Source of the DNA: Marinobacter sp. HL-58
GTDB lineage: Bacteria > Pseudomonadota > Gammaproteobacteria > Pseudomonadales > Oleiphilaceae
Length of the DNA stretch: 64,000 nt
Assembly: GCF_001314605.1 (NCBI RefSeq)
Contig: NZ_LIHP01000010.1
Coordinates: 1 to 64,000, forward strand
Direction of reading: 5' to 3'
Shown: one piece after another, positions 33,602 to 42,663 of the stretch
How positions within the stretch are numbered: position 1 is the stretch's first letter
How the letters are laid out: each line of letters starts with the position of its first letter
The notes under the pieces: generated by a model
Told to the model about the DNA's origin: nothing
Database searches by the model: none
What the model saw: the letters and a program-made list of their open reading frames with translations, nothing else
Translations under genes and position numbers: made by a program

Positions 33602-33640
33602 TTTCATATCCCGGAACAGCTTCCGGGAAAACGCTGTCGT

Positions 33641-35002
33641 TTACCGGGTACCTGCCCTGCGCAGGGCAGCCGGCGTGTACTCACGGGAAGCCCGCTCGAC
33701 ACCGAATGAATACGGATTGGATTCCTCGTTGGTCAGACCCAGCACCAGGTAACGCCCGGAAAGCAGGTCATACAGGGTTTCGATGGCGTACCAGGGAACT
33801 TCCTGATCGTAGAACTGCATGCTGTGCGCTTCAGCTACACGCCAGAGTTCACCACGGCCGTCGTAATGGTCGATAACCGTCGCCTGCCAGGAATCTTCAT
33901 CAATGTAGAAGTCACGCTGCCCGTAAATGTGACGCTCGCCATCTTTCAGAGTAGCGCGCACATGCCAGACACGGTGCAGTTCGTAACGGGTCAGATCCTG
34001 ATTGATATGGCCTGCCTTGATGATGTCGTCGTAGCTCAGGTCACGGTCCACCAGCTGGTAGGAGTTGTACGGAATGTACATTTCCTTCTTGCCGATCAAC
34101 TCCCAGTTGTAACGGTCAGGTGCACCGTTGAACATGTCGAAGTTGTCTGAGGTACGCATGCCATCGGCTGCGGTACCCGGGCCGTCGTAGGCAACTTGCG
34201 GGGCACGGCGAACACGGCGCTGACCGGCGTTGTATACCCAGGCACGACGAGGCTCTTCCACCTGGTCGATTGTCTCGTGAACCAGCAGTACGTTACCCGC
34301 CAGACGAGCCGGGGCTGTGATGGCCTGCTTGAAGTAGAACAGCACGTTCTCGTCTTCGTCCGGCTTGTAATCCTTCAGGTAGGTGCGCCAGGTCAGCTCG
34401 TCCTGGAACTTGACCACACTGTAGTTACCGTTCTCCTGCGGGGTTACCTGGCCGACATTACGCTGGACAGAACCACCACGATATCGGGTGATATGGTTCC
34501 AGATGGCCTCGAGGCCGTTCTGGGGGATGGGGAATGGTGTCGCTGTCTGGTAGTTACCCAGGCCGTTACCATCCTTGATCAGTTCAACGCTGGTGGCGTT
34601 CTTGACTGTATCTTCCATCACGTGGTCCGGATAAGCCGCGGTACGATGCGTCTTGTAGACCGGAATCTTGTAATTATCGTAGCGCTCGATCATGGCGATC
34701 TGGCCCGGGGAAAGGTTGTCCGCGTACTCGTCTACGTTACTCTGATCAATGGTGAACAGGGGTTTCTCGTCCGGGAACGGATGGACGTAGATTCCATCAT
34801 TGTTGTAGCCAGCAGGCGCCTCGGTAAGGCCGCCATCCCAGTCCGGAATTTCGTCACCATTACCGGCCTTCTCCGCACCCATCCGCGTGAGCGAATCACC
34901 CAGCTTGGCCGCTTCCTCTGCGGAAACCGCGCCAAAGGCACTGCCCGCAAACAGGGATGCGGACAGTATGCCAGTGGCCAGTAGCTTCTTGTTCAGTTTC
35001 AT
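33641..35002 (-). CDS. DUF1329 outer-membrane lipoprotein-sorting-like protein
   Basis: The 453-residue protein has a cleavable signal peptide (LLATGILSASLFAGSAFGAV, cleavage near residue 24). The mature sequence matches DUF1329, with VSAEEAAKLGDSLTRMGAEK near its start, FPDEKPLFTI, the YRGGSVQRN segment and QRRVRRAPQVAYDGPG at about 265-280. The family has a LolA/LolB-like fold and is thought to carry lipids or hydrophobic substrates. It is nearly always next to DUF1302, as here (33 bases downstream of that gene), and often with RND/MMPL exporters and YCF48 proteins, which are absent from this window. The operon has its own terminator. Confidence 0.88.
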   Translation of the reverse strand: MKLNKKLLATGILSASLFAGSAFGAVSAEEAAKLGDSLTRMGAEKAGNGDEIPDWDGGLTEAPAGYNNDGIYVHPFPDEKPLFTIDQSNVDEYADNLSPGQIAMIERYDNYKIPVYKTHRTAAYPDHVMEDTVKNATSVELIKDGNGLGNYQTATPFPIPQNGLEAIWNHITRYRGGSVQRNVGQVTPQENGNYSVVKFQDELTWRTYLKDYKPDEDENVLFYFKQAITAPARLAGNVLLVHETIDQVEEPRRAWVYNAGQRRVRRAPQVAYDGPGTAADGMRTSDNFDMFNGAPDRYNWELIGKKEMYIPYNSYQLVDRDLSYDDIIKAGHINQDLTRYELHRVWHVRATLKDGERHIYGQRDFYIDEDSWQATVIDHYDGRGELWRVAEAHSMQFYDQEVPWYAIETLYDLLSGRYLVLGLTNEESNPYSFGVERASREYTPAALRRAGTR

Positions 35003-35035
35003 TTATGTTACCTCGTTAAACGAATACAGGCCGAA

Positions 35036-36937
35036 TCAGAATGAGTAGGAAACGCTCGCACTCACAAAGTCACGGTCGGTCAACTCGTTATACGGCTTGC
35101 CACCGAAAAAGTTTGTATAACCGATATTACCGGTTATGCGGTTCTGGTATTCACCTTCCAGCGACAGGCCAATAGCTTTGTTGCCTTCGTTGAAGGCACC
35201 ACCGGGTTGCGGTGCGTAACCCTGAACATCGTGACTCCAGGCCAGCTGCGGTGACAGGTTGATGCCTGCAATCGCATTGGGATAATCCCAGACCAGACGG
35301 GTACGATAGCCCCAGGAGAAGGAGGTGGTAAAGCCTTCATTATTACAGTAATTGGCGTTGGTGTTGGCACCGGCCGCACAGAAATCCCCTGTAAAGGTGT
35401 CGCCGTCAAGCGGCAGCTCACCAATACCGAAGGTGCCGGAGCGTCCGTAGCGGGCTTCATCTTCATCAGGAAGATCGTGCACGTAGGTCGCACCAAATTC
35501 AGTGATCAGGGACATACGGCTGGCGCCCATCACCTGGTCGAAGAACTTGATCAGCGTGAACTGGGCCTGGGACACATTGAAGCGGTCATAACCATCAACT
35601 GGCTTACCTGCCAGGTTTGCACCATTGGCCTCTTCAAGACGCTGCGCCTCGAGTCTGCTCAGAACTTGTCCGTCGGGGCCACGCTGTTGCAGGCCACCGA
35701 AGATAAGCTCAAATGCGTTCCATTGCAACGGCACATTGTCCCGGAAGCTGTATTCTGCACCCAGAGACCAGCCACCACGCGTCGTGGTGTTGATGCTGAT
35801 GCCATACAGGTTGATGTTCTCCGGGTACTCGATGAAGTAGCTGGGGAACTGGGAGTTCGGCAGATCAGGATCGCTTTGTTGTGTAGCGCTTGGCGATGAG
35901 GGGTTACTCACCAGACCACTGACATACGGCAGGCGGCTGTTGTACTTGATGTAGTAGAAGCCAAGTTCGGAGTCATTCAGCTCAGGCACGTACCAGCGCA
36001 GTGCAACACCGAATTGATCCTTGGAATCCGCTTCTTTGTCTGCCAGACGTGGCGCTACGAAGCCCTGGGCAAATGCCTGCGAATCCGGCAGTGTACCTGC
36101 CAGCAGTACCGGGCCACAGCCATCAGCGGTAAAGTCGTTAGTGGAGAAGAAAGTTCCACAGTCATCCGGGCGTACGGGCTCCCAGTCTGCCTGCACAAAG
36201 GTTTCCAGAGTAATGTTTTCGGTTACGCCGGCAGACATGTAAAACATTTCAACGGGCAACAGCGCGTCTTTCAGTTCTGACCCAGGGGCACGGAAGGCCT
36301 GGACGTCTACCGGGTTAATGGTATTGATGCCACCCTGGATAAAAGTGCTCTCACCCCAGCTCTGAACCTGCTTGCCGTAGCGCAGACTGACCGGGGTTTC
36401 ACCGAAATACCAGTCGGAGAAGACGTAGGCGTCAAGAATTTCACCACCCGACGCATTACCCTTTGCCTGCTCGTTCAGCTCACGACGCTGGCCCACGTCA
36501 TCCACAGCACGCTGCTCGTCTTTGAGCTCGAAATCGTACCAGTAACGGCCACGGACAAAACCACCAACGCGATCCAGGTAGTTGCCCATGACGTTGTAGT
36601 TCAGGAACAGGTCACTGCTGCCTTTGACGATTTTAGAAACGGTATCGCCTTTTTCAAAATTCAGGTTGCCGTCATCATAGTTATTGGTAGAGGCGCCAAT
36701 GTTTTCCAAGGACCCACCGGGCGCATACTCCGGGCCAAGGTTGCCCTGGGCAATCAACCTTCTGTCGCGATCCTGGGTACGCCAGGTAGCGCCAGCTGAC
36801 AGCGTGGTGTCAAAAGAGGCTTCCACATCCCCCACATAAAACGAATAGGCAGCCGCCTGGCCGGACATTCCGGCTGCAACTGCGACGGCCAGCGGCAATT
36901 TGGTCCACTGCTGCCATTGGTATGTTTTTCTTGTCAT
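35036..36937 (-). CDS. DUF1302 outer-membrane beta-barrel protein
   Basis: The protein has about 633 residues from the ATG at 36937, where a signal peptide begins (LPLAVAVAAGMSGQAAAYSF). An upstream frame to 37048 has no signal sequence. The mature part has DUF1302 marks: FDTTLSAGATWRTQDRD near its start, then SDLFLNYNVMGNYLDRVGG, RYGKQVQSWGESTFIQGGI and the last strand RDFVSASVSYSF ending in Phe. These predict a large outer-membrane barrel. With the co-transcribed DUF1329 protein it forms a conserved pair of unknown transport role. Regulation probably involves the downstream MalT-like protein, and hairpin element B lies in its long upstream region. Confidence 0.86.
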   Translation of the reverse strand: MTRKTYQWQQWTKLPLAVAVAAGMSGQAAAYSFYVGDVEASFDTTLSAGATWRTQDRDRRLIAQGNLGPEYAPGGSLENIGASTNNYDDGNLNFEKGDTVSKIVKGSSDLFLNYNVMGNYLDRVGGFVRGRYWYDFELKDEQRAVDDVGQRRELNEQAKGNASGGEILDAYVFSDWYFGETPVSLRYGKQVQSWGESTFIQGGINTINPVDVQAFRAPGSELKDALLPVEMFYMSAGVTENITLETFVQADWEPVRPDDCGTFFSTNDFTADGCGPVLLAGTLPDSQAFAQGFVAPRLADKEADSKDQFGVALRWYVPELNDSELGFYYIKYNSRLPYVSGLVSNPSSPSATQQSDPDLPNSQFPSYFIEYPENINLYGISINTTTRGGWSLGAEYSFRDNVPLQWNAFELIFGGLQQRGPDGQVLSRLEAQRLEEANGANLAGKPVDGYDRFNVSQAQFTLIKFFDQVMGASRMSLITEFGATYVHDLPDEDEARYGRSGTFGIGELPLDGDTFTGDFCAAGANTNANYCNNEGFTTSFSWGYRTRLVWDYPNAIAGINLSPQLAWSHDVQGYAPQPGGAFNEGNKAIGLSLEGEYQNRITGNIGYTNFFGGKPYNELTDRDFVSASVSYSF

Positions 36938-37365
36938 TGGAAGGCTACTCCATTGTTGTTCTGAGTCGCTGCTCTGATTATTGGTATTCACGATGTTTGG
37001 AGGCTTCATGCACAGTGCTCGTGATGTTCGCACTATAGCTAACGCCATCGGACGCTTTGATCAGTCAAAAGTATGATTTTACGATTACACCCCTCTCCAC
37101 GGCAGGCTTCCCTCGCACAGAATCACTATAGTCAACATTTCTGGTTGCAACCAGCCTGCGCGCTATCGGATTGAGCTTCGGCGAAACGACGAGTGCGGGG
37201 CACCTTTTCGGGAAACGCTACAAGCACATCCATGTGCGCTTGACTTCGGCCATCCCTGGCCGAAGACATTCCCGAAAAGGTGCCCCGCACTCGCCGCGAA
37301 ACCTGAGAGTTGCCTATAACAGAGACCCAGGTTGGACTCCGGGAACCTGCTATTGCCGACGTGAA
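36938..37365. other. Gap upstream of the DUF1302 gene
   Basis: This 428-base region holds hairpin element B (37190-37293). On its other side, about 70 bases follow the thiolase stop at 37366 without a clear terminator. The leader of the DUF1302 gene is included; I cannot place its promoter with confidence. Confidence 0.5.
37190..37293. repeat. Variable-arm hairpin element B
   Basis: A perfect 24-bp inverted repeat (37190-37213 and 37270-37293) surrounds the same 56-nt centre as element A, starting AACGCTACAAGCACATCC. The arms differ from those of A at several positions, each change matched on the other arm. It lies between the thiolase gene and the DUF1302 operon. Confidence 0.92.
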
Positions 37366-38550
37366 TCAGAGCATTTCGATCGCCATGGCGGTTGCTTCAC
37401 CACCACCAATGCAAAGTGCCGCCACACCCTTTTTCTTGCCGTAATGTTTCAGGGAATGCATCAGCGTCACCAGCAGGCGGGAACCGGTGGAGCCGACCGG
37501 GTGGCCCTGGGCACAGGCGCCGCCGTGGATGTTGACCTTTTCCGGGTCCAGGCCCAGTTCGCGGATGGGCATCATGGCGACCATGGCGAAGGCTTCGTTG
37601 ATTTCGAACAGGTCCACGTCGTCTTTGGTCCAGCCGGTTTTACCAAACAGCTTTTCGATGGCGCCGACCGGGGCGCAGGTGAATTCCGACGGATGCTGGG
37701 ACTGGGTGCTGTGGGCAACAATCCGGGCCAGCGGTTTGAGGCCGCGTTTTTCGGCTTCGGACTCGCGCATCAGCACCAGGGCCGAGGCACCGTCGGAGAT
37801 GGAAGACGCGTTGGCTGCGGTGACTGTGCCATCTTTGCTGAACGCTGGCCGCAGGCTCGGGATCTTCTCGATATTGGCGTTATGGGGCTGCTCATCGTCC
37901 TCGACAACCACTTCCCCTTTGCGGGTTTTTACGGTGACCGGAATAATCTCGTCCTTGAGCAATCCCTTCTCAATGGCTGTCTTGGCCCGGGTCAGAGAGG
38001 TGATGGCGTATTCGTCCATCTCCTCGCGGGTGTAGCCTTTCTTGTCGGCCATTTCCTGGGCAAATGCACCCATCAGGCGGCCGGTTTCCGCATCTTCCAG
38101 GCCATCGAGGAACATGTGGTCCTGGGGCGCCTGCCCCGGCCCCATGCGGTAGCCTCTGCGGACACCCTGAAGAATGTAGGGCGCATTGGACATGCTCTCC
38201 ATGCCGCCGGCGACCATGATGTCGTTACTGCCGGCCTTGATCACGTCGTGGGCGAACATGGCCGCTTTCATGCCTGAGCCGCACAGTTTGTTGATGGTGG
38301 TGGCACCGGTACTGTCGGGCAGGCCTGCCTGACGCATGGCCTGGCGGGCCGGGCCCTGTTTGAGGCCGGCAGGCAGTACATTGCCCATGATAACTTCCTG
38401 TACGTCCGCGGGCTGCAGACCGGCACGGCGGATGGCTTCGGCAATGCTGATAGCGCCTAATTCAGGCGCGGACACTGCCGCCAGGCTGCCCTGGAAGCCG
38501 CCCATGGGAGTGCGTACACCGCTTACGATTACAACGTTGTCTGTGGTCAT
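37366..38550 (-). CDS. Acetyl-CoA C-acetyltransferase (thiolase)
   Basis: This 394-residue thiolase has the nucleophilic Cys90 in INKLCGSGMKA, the NEAFA motif, the catalytic-His region GGACAQGHPVGSTGSR and the C-terminal CIGGGEATAMA with the second Cys. It reversibly condenses two acetyl-CoA or cleaves acetoacetyl-CoA. Its length is typical of biosynthetic/AtoB-type enzymes. It is a single minus-strand gene. An inverted pair of GTCGGATTACG palindromes lies upstream and hairpin element B downstream. The pathway (ketone body, butyrate or storage polymer) cannot be told from neighbours. Confidence 0.92.
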   Translation of the reverse strand: MTTDNVVIVSGVRTPMGGFQGSLAAVSAPELGAISIAEAIRRAGLQPADVQEVIMGNVLPAGLKQGPARQAMRQAGLPDSTGATTINKLCGSGMKAAMFAHDVIKAGSNDIMVAGGMESMSNAPYILQGVRRGYRMGPGQAPQDHMFLDGLEDAETGRLMGAFAQEMADKKGYTREEMDEYAITSLTRAKTAIEKGLLKDEIIPVTVKTRKGEVVVEDDEQPHNANIEKIPSLRPAFSKDGTVTAANASSISDGASALVLMRESEAEKRGLKPLARIVAHSTQSQHPSEFTCAPVGAIEKLFGKTGWTKDDVDLFEINEAFAMVAMMPIRELGLDPEKVNIHGGACAQGHPVGSTGSRLLVTLMHSLKHYGKKKGVAALCIGGGEATAMAIEML

Positions 38551-38583
38551 GGTTGGGTCTCTCTGGTTTGAAGTTGGTTGGTT

Positions 38584-38615
38584 GTCGGATTACGGCTTCG
38601 CCTAATCCGACCTAC
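38584..38615. repeat. GTCGGATTACG-type palindrome, copy 5
   Basis: Forward hairpin (GTCGGATTACGGCTTCGCC, then TAATCCGACCTAC) that pairs with copy 6 in an inverted arrangement upstream of the thiolase gene. Confidence 0.88.
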
Positions 38616-38655
38616 GGTTTGATGTCAGGTTTGGTGTCAGGCGCTGGCTGTTTTC

Positions 38656-38685
38656 GTAGGTCGGATTAGCGAAGCGTAATCCGAC
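38656..38685. repeat. GTCGGATTACG-type palindrome, copy 6
   Basis: Reverse hairpin (GTAGGTCGGATTAGCGAAG, then CGTAATCCGAC), 40 bases after copy 5, ending 5 bases before the zapE stop. Confidence 0.88.
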
Positions 38686-38690
38686 TTCCA

Positions 38691-39812
38691 TCAGGCTTTG
38701 TGAGGCGCCTCGAGATACTCCCGGGACTGCATCTCCAGCAACCGCGATTCGGTACGCTCAAACTCGAATCCAAGCCGTCCACCGGCGTAAAGATCGGTGA
38801 TGGCGGCTTCCGCGGAGATGATGACCTTCACGTTGCGGTCGTAAAATTCGTCAACCATGTTGATGAACCGACGGGCCTGGTCGTCCTTGTCCTTACCCAG
38901 TACGGGCACGTTACTGATGATGACGGCGTGGAATTCACGGGCCAGTTCGATGTAATCGTTCTGGCTCCTGGGGCCGTCACACAGGGTTTTGAAGTCGAAC
39001 CACACCACGTCATCGGCGTGACTGATGGCGGTGAGTTTGCGGCCATTGATCTCCAGCTCGAGGCTGTGGCTGCCGGCTTCAAGCGCCAGGCTGTCGTAGC
39101 TTTGCTGAAGGCTCTTGTCGGCATCGTCATCCAGGGGGTAGTGGTAGAGTTCCGCCTGTTCCAGGGTTCTGAGGCGATAGTCCACACCGCCGTCCACATT
39201 CACCACATCGGTGTGCTTCTTGACCAGGTCAATGGCAGGCAGGAACCGAGCGCGCTGCAGTCCGTCCTTGTAAAGTCCGTCCGGAACAATATTGGATGTA
39301 CATACCAGGGTGACACCACGGCTGAACAGACCGTCCATAAGGGTGGCCAGGATCATGGCATCGCCGATATCCGACACAAAAAACTCGTCGAAACAGATAA
39401 CCCGGGTTTCGTCGGCAAACTGTTTTGCAACCAGTTCCAGTGGATTCTTCTCGCCTTTCAGGCTTTTCAGTTCTTTGTGCACCCGCTGCATGAAGCGGTG
39501 GAAATGCACCCGCATCTTTCGCTCAAACGGCAGGGACTCATAAAAGGTATCCATGAGGTACGTCTTGCCGCGGCCAACGCCGCCCCAGAAGAACAGCCCC
39601 TTTACCGGATCTTCCCGGCCCTTCTTCAGTTTGAGCCGGAGCTTGACCATCGGTTTCTCCCGCTCCCTTTCCGCCGCCACCAGTTTGTCGTACAGTGACT
39701 GCAAACGGCGCACGGCATCTTCCTGGGCCGGGTCATGCTGGAATTCCGGCCGCTCCAGGTCCTGCTGATATCGTTCCCATGGGGTCATATGGATGCACTT
39801 TTGGGGTGTCAT
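38691..39812 (-). CDS. zapE: ZapE, divisome-associated AFG1-family ATPase
   Basis: The protein has about 373 residues from the ATG at 39812; the longer frame up to 40055 lacks homology. The family block MTPWERYQQDLERPEFQHD is followed by Walker A in FFWGGVGRGKTYLMDTF. Then come RVHFHRFMQRVH, VICFDEFFVSDIGDAMIL (Walker B plus family signature) and TSNIVPDGLYKDGLQR. ZapE is an AAA+-like ATPase that acts at the Z-ring late in division and under low oxygen. It is divergent from zapG, another cell-division gene, which is a common gammaproteobacterial arrangement. The start could instead be the ATG at 39842. Confidence 0.9.
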   Translation of the reverse strand: MTPQKCIHMTPWERYQQDLERPEFQHDPAQEDAVRRLQSLYDKLVAAEREREKPMVKLRLKLKKGREDPVKGLFFWGGVGRGKTYLMDTFYESLPFERKMRVHFHRFMQRVHKELKSLKGEKNPLELVAKQFADETRVICFDEFFVSDIGDAMILATLMDGLFSRGVTLVCTSNIVPDGLYKDGLQRARFLPAIDLVKKHTDVVNVDGGVDYRLRTLEQAELYHYPLDDDADKSLQQSYDSLALEAGSHSLELEINGRKLTAISHADDVVWFDFKTLCDGPRSQNDYIELAREFHAVIISNVPVLGKDKDDQARRFINMVDEFYDRNVKVIISAEAAITDLYAGGRLGFEFERTESRLLEMQSREYLEAPHKA

Positions 39813-40112
39813 TAAAGCGTTTCCCGAAGTATGGTCATTCATAACGGCGGCGTATTGTGGCCGATTTTGGCTTTTTTCGCCATGTCCCGGAACCGCCCGG
39901 CGAGCCGGGGACAGTGACGGGGGCCCAGAGATACGACGCAATACGACGATTGGCGCACGCGTCATTCGTGGGCGCAGACGCTTTCGGGCGTTATACTCTG
40001 TAAAGGGACCACTAACCATATCAATAACAGCCAGCGGATCTGGCGCATTCAGCACCGGCCGGCGTCACCACCGCACCGGCATGGCAGACTCATCAAAAGG
40101 ACGACACAGCTT
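39813..40112. other. Divergent zapE/zapG upstream region
   Basis: This 300-base gap should hold both promoters. I see no strong -35/-10 pair, repeat or RNA gene in it. The zapE start is itself uncertain by 30 bases. Confidence 0.4.
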
Positions 40113-40553
40113 ATGACAAACCTGATTCTGGCAGCTATCGCCGCATTGATTGTTGGCATTGTCATCGGGGTACTGGTTGGCCGCTCCGGTCAGGGCTCCA
40201 CCTTGCGGCAGCGCCGGGCTGAACAGCAGATTGAAGAACTGAGAAACGAGTACACCCGCTATCAGGCACAGGTTAACGAGCACTTTATGGAATCTGCCCA
40301 CCTGCTGCGCCGTTTCAACGACACCTACCGCGATGTGAACCAGCACATGGCCCGCGGCGCCAATCGCCTGTGCAATGACGAAGACTGGCTGCTTGAACTG
40401 GAAAAAGAAAACGCACGGGCGCGCCTGGAAGGCTCCGGAGAGAGTGGAGATGCAGAACCACCCCGGGACTATGCGCCCAAAAGCGACCCGAAGGAGAAAG
40501 GCACACTGGCCGAGGACTTCGGGCTGGCCGAGAAGAAAGAGCAAAAAGCCTGA
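40113..40553 (+). CDS. zapG: ZapG (YhcB, DUF1043) cell-envelope division protein
   Basis: The 146-residue inner-membrane protein has a single N-terminal helix (about 4-26, ILAAIAALIVGIVIGVLVG) and a cytoplasmic coiled-coil domain (LRQRRAEQQIEELRNEYTRY). The DUF1043 signature NEHFMESAHLLRRFNDTYRDV follows near 52-74. E. coli YhcB links division and envelope growth. The C-terminal tail is charged and variable (AEKKEQKA end). It is opposite in direction to zapE and convergent with the Nif3-family gene. Confidence 0.9.
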   Translation: MTNLILAAIAALIVGIVIGVLVGRSGQGSTLRQRRAEQQIEELRNEYTRYQAQVNEHFMESAHLLRRFNDTYRDVNQHMARGANRLCNDEDWLLELEKENARARLEGSGESGDAEPPRDYAPKSDPKEKGTLAEDFGLAEKKEQKA

Positions 40554-40566
40554 AGGTTTCCGGCCA

Positions 40567-41310
40567 TTAAACGGGGTTGTCGCAGTCAATAAACCTGTGG
40601 CTGACCCCGAACACTTTCTCAAGGGCCTGCCCCAGGGCCTGGACCCCGTAACGTTCCGTGGCGTGATGCCCGGCGGCGTAGTAGTGAATGCCGCACTCCC
40701 GGGCCGTGTGCGTGGTGGGCTCTGAAATCTCACCACTGATATAGGCATCGAGCCCCGCGTCCAGAGCCTTGCCGATAAAACCCTGGGCGGCACCGGTGCA
40801 CCAGCCAACCTGTGATATCTGCGAGGGTCCTTCCCCCACCCGCAGTGGCGCCCGATCAAGACAACGACCAATCAACTGCGCGAAGGCCTCTGGCGACACG
40901 GGAGCCTGCAGCTCACCCTGCCATACCAGGCCACCCAATGGCCGGGGGTTCCGAATGCCCAGCACATCCGCCAACTGGCGATTGTTACCATAGTCCGGAT
41001 GATCGTCCAGGGGCAGATGGTAAGCCACAAGGTTGATACCGTGGTCCAGCAGGCTTTTGATCCGCTCGCGTTTCATGCCGCGAATGGCCTGGTCCTCGCC
41101 TTTCCAGAAGTACCCGTGATGCACCAGAATCATGTCGGCACCGGCATCAATCGCCGCATCAATCAACGCCTTTGATGCCGTTACACCGCTGATAATGGTG
41201 CCCACGTCTTCAGTGCCCTCAACCTGAAGTCCGTTGGGACAATAGTCCTGGAAGTTCTCCGGGGCGAGCCATTCATTCAGAGTGCGAAGGATCTCGTTGC
41301 GCGAGGCCAT
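40567..41310 (-). CDS. Nif3-like dinuclear metal-centre protein (YbgI family)
   Basis: The 247-residue NIF3/DUF34 family protein begins with the family's NEWLAPENFQDYCPNGLQVEG. Metal-binding histidines appear in DMILVHHGYFWKG and MGNNRQ-type loops. A second conserved His-rich region is CGIHYYAAGHHATERYG near 212-228. The family is a toroidal hexamer with a di-metal site; suggested roles include GTP cyclohydrolase-like or metal-homeostasis functions, none proven. It lies 9 bases after hisC on the same strand and is probably transcribed with the his cluster. Confidence 0.9.
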   Translation of the reverse strand: MASRNEILRTLNEWLAPENFQDYCPNGLQVEGTEDVGTIISGVTASKALIDAAIDAGADMILVHHGYFWKGEDQAIRGMKRERIKSLLDHGINLVAYHLPLDDHPDYGNNRQLADVLGIRNPRPLGGLVWQGELQAPVSPEAFAQLIGRCLDRAPLRVGEGPSQISQVGWCTGAAQGFIGKALDAGLDAYISGEISEPTTHTARECGIHYYAAGHHATERYGVQALGQALEKVFGVSHRFIDCDNPV

Positions 41311-41319
41311 GGGTTCTCC

Positions 41320-42375
41320 TTACACCAGTGATTGGAGGCATTCGACCAATCGTTTGTTTTGATCCGCCGTGCCGGTGGTGATACGCAGGAAATCGGAAAT
41401 CCGGGGCTTGTTGAAATGGCGCACGATCACGCCCTGTTTCCGCAGTCCTTTTGCCAGGGTTTCACCGGCATGGTCAGGATGACGGGCAAAAACGAAGTTG
41501 GCCTTCGACGGCAGAACCTCGAAACCCAGGGCTTCGAGCTTTGCGGTGACCCAGTCCCGCTCACCAATGACCCCCTCGCAGGTGGCGCGGAACCAGTCGT
41601 CATCCTCAAATGCGGCAATGGCGCCTGCCAGGGCAAGGCGATCCAGGGGATAGGAGTTGAAGCTGTTCTTGACCCGGTTCAGGGCCTCGATCAGTTCGGC
41701 GCCGCCCACGGCAAAGCCGACCCGCAGACCGGCCAGGGAGCGTGCCTTGGAGAGGGTCTGGCTGACCAGCAGGTTGGGGTATTTTTCCACCAGTGTTATG
41801 GCGCTCTCACCACCGAAATCCACGTAGGCCTCATCCACCACTACAACACGGTCCGGGTTGGCGGCCACAATGGCTTCCACCTTGTCCAGGGCCAGGTAAC
41901 AGCCGGTGGGGGCATTGGGATTGGGGAATATGATGCCGCCGTTGGGCTGTTTGTAGTCGTCCGGATCAATTTCGAAGCTGTCGTTCAGCGGTACGGTCTT
42001 GCCTTCGATGTTGTAGAGGCCGCAATACACCGGGTAGAAGCTATAGGTGATATCCGGATAGAGAACCGGCTCACCGTGCTGGAACAGGCCATAGAATATA
42101 TGCGCCAGCACTTCGTCGGATCCGTTGCCGAGGAAAACCTGGTCACTCTTGACGCCATAGTACCCGGCAATGGTGCTCTTGAGCGCCTCCCCTTCAGGGT
42201 CCGGATAGAGACGCAGGTTGTCATTGAGCTCAGCGGTAATAGCCTCAACCACCTTCGGCGAGGGGCCGAACGGGTTCTCATTGGTATTCAGCTTCACCAG
42301 ATTGGCCATTTTGGGCTGCTCCCCCGGTACATAGGGGGTCAGTTTCTTGACCAATGGGCTCCAGTATTTACTCAT
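41320..42375 (-). CDS. hisC: HisC, histidinol-phosphate aminotransferase
   Basis: The 351-residue fold-type I PLP enzyme catalyses imidazole-acetol phosphate plus glutamate to histidinol phosphate. I start it at the ATG at 42375 ([20 protein letters not shown]); the open frame beyond it translates hairpin element C and a palindrome. Motifs are [45 protein letters not shown] and the PLP-lysine block [18 protein letters not shown], with Arg at the C-terminal ISDFLRIT. It is third in the hisG-hisD-hisC order, separated from hisD by 288 bases of repeats. Confidence 0.93.
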   Translation of the reverse strand: MSKYWSPLVKKLTPYVPGEQPKMANLVKLNTNENPFGPSPKVVEAITAELNDNLRLYPDPEGEALKSTIAGYYGVKSDQVFLGNGSDEVLAHIFYGLFQHGEPVLYPDITYSFYPVYCGLYNIEGKTVPLNDSFEIDPDDYKQPNGGIIFPNPNAPTGCYLALDKVEAIVAANPDRVVVVDEAYVDFGGESAITLVEKYPNLLVSQTLSKARSLAGLRVGFAVGGAELIEALNRVKNSFNSYPLDRLALAGAIAAFEDDDWFRATCEGVIGERDWVTAKLEALGFEVLPSKANFVFARHPDHAGETLAKGLRKQGVIVRHFNKPRISDFLRITTGTADQNKRLVECLQSLV

Positions 42376-42398
42376 CTTGATGGCTACTCCGTGGAGAC

Positions 42399-42504
42399 GG
42401 GCGGCGGGCCTACCCTCCCGGGAAACGCTACAAGCACATCCATGTGCGCTTGGAATTGGCCATCCATGGCCAATTACATTCCCGGGAGGGTAGGCCCGCC
42501 GCCC
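42399..42504. repeat. Variable-arm hairpin element C
   Basis: A perfect 25-bp inverted repeat (42399-42423 and 42480-42504) surrounds the conserved centre. The second inner hairpin reads AATTGGCC...GGCCAATT where A and B have CTTCGGCC...GGCCGAAG. The stem bases have therefore changed on both sides while pairing is kept. Confidence 0.92.
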
Positions 42505-42537
42505 TGACAAACTTGCGTGCTGACTCTCACTGACAAC

Positions 42538-42573
42538 GTAGGTCGGATTAGGCCCAACGGGCCGTAATCCGAC
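42538..42573. repeat. GTCGGATTACG-type palindrome, copy 7
   Basis: Reverse hairpin GTAGGTCGGATTAGGCCC, loop AAC, GGGCCGTAATCCGAC, in the hisD-hisC gap next to hairpin element C. Confidence 0.88.
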
Positions 42574-42629
42574 AAACCAACCAGTGTACAAACCAGGTCC
42601 AGACCAGCGCTTTTGGGCGAAACCTGCCT

Positions 42630-42661
42630 GTCGGATTACGGCTTCGCCTAATCCGACCTAC
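42630..42661. repeat. GTCGGATTACG-type palindrome, copy 8
   Basis: Forward hairpin (GTCGGATTACGGCTTCG, CCTAATCCGACCTAC) ending 2 bases before the hisD stop. With copy 7 it forms an inverted pair 56 bases apart. Confidence 0.88.
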
Positions 42662-42663
42662 TC

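Larger units (their letters stand above)
42376..42663. other. Repeat-filled gap between hisD and hisC
   Basis: Three structured elements occupy the 288-base gap: hairpin element C (42399-42504) and two GTCGGATTACG-type palindromes (42538-42573, 42630-42661) as an inverted pair. No gene is supported. For a his operon this spacing is unusually long. Confidence 0.8.

Noticed and set aside
34196..34984. Plus-strand 262-residue open frame opposite the DUF1329 gene
   Set aside because: Shadow frame; the minus-strand protein has a signal peptide and DUF1329 motifs.
39843..40055. Longer ZapE start
   Set aside because: The 5' extension shows no family similarity and overlaps the expected divergent promoter region.
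42376..42591. N-terminal extension of HisC
   Set aside because: The open frame upstream of 42375 runs through hairpin element C and a palindrome; it is not coding.
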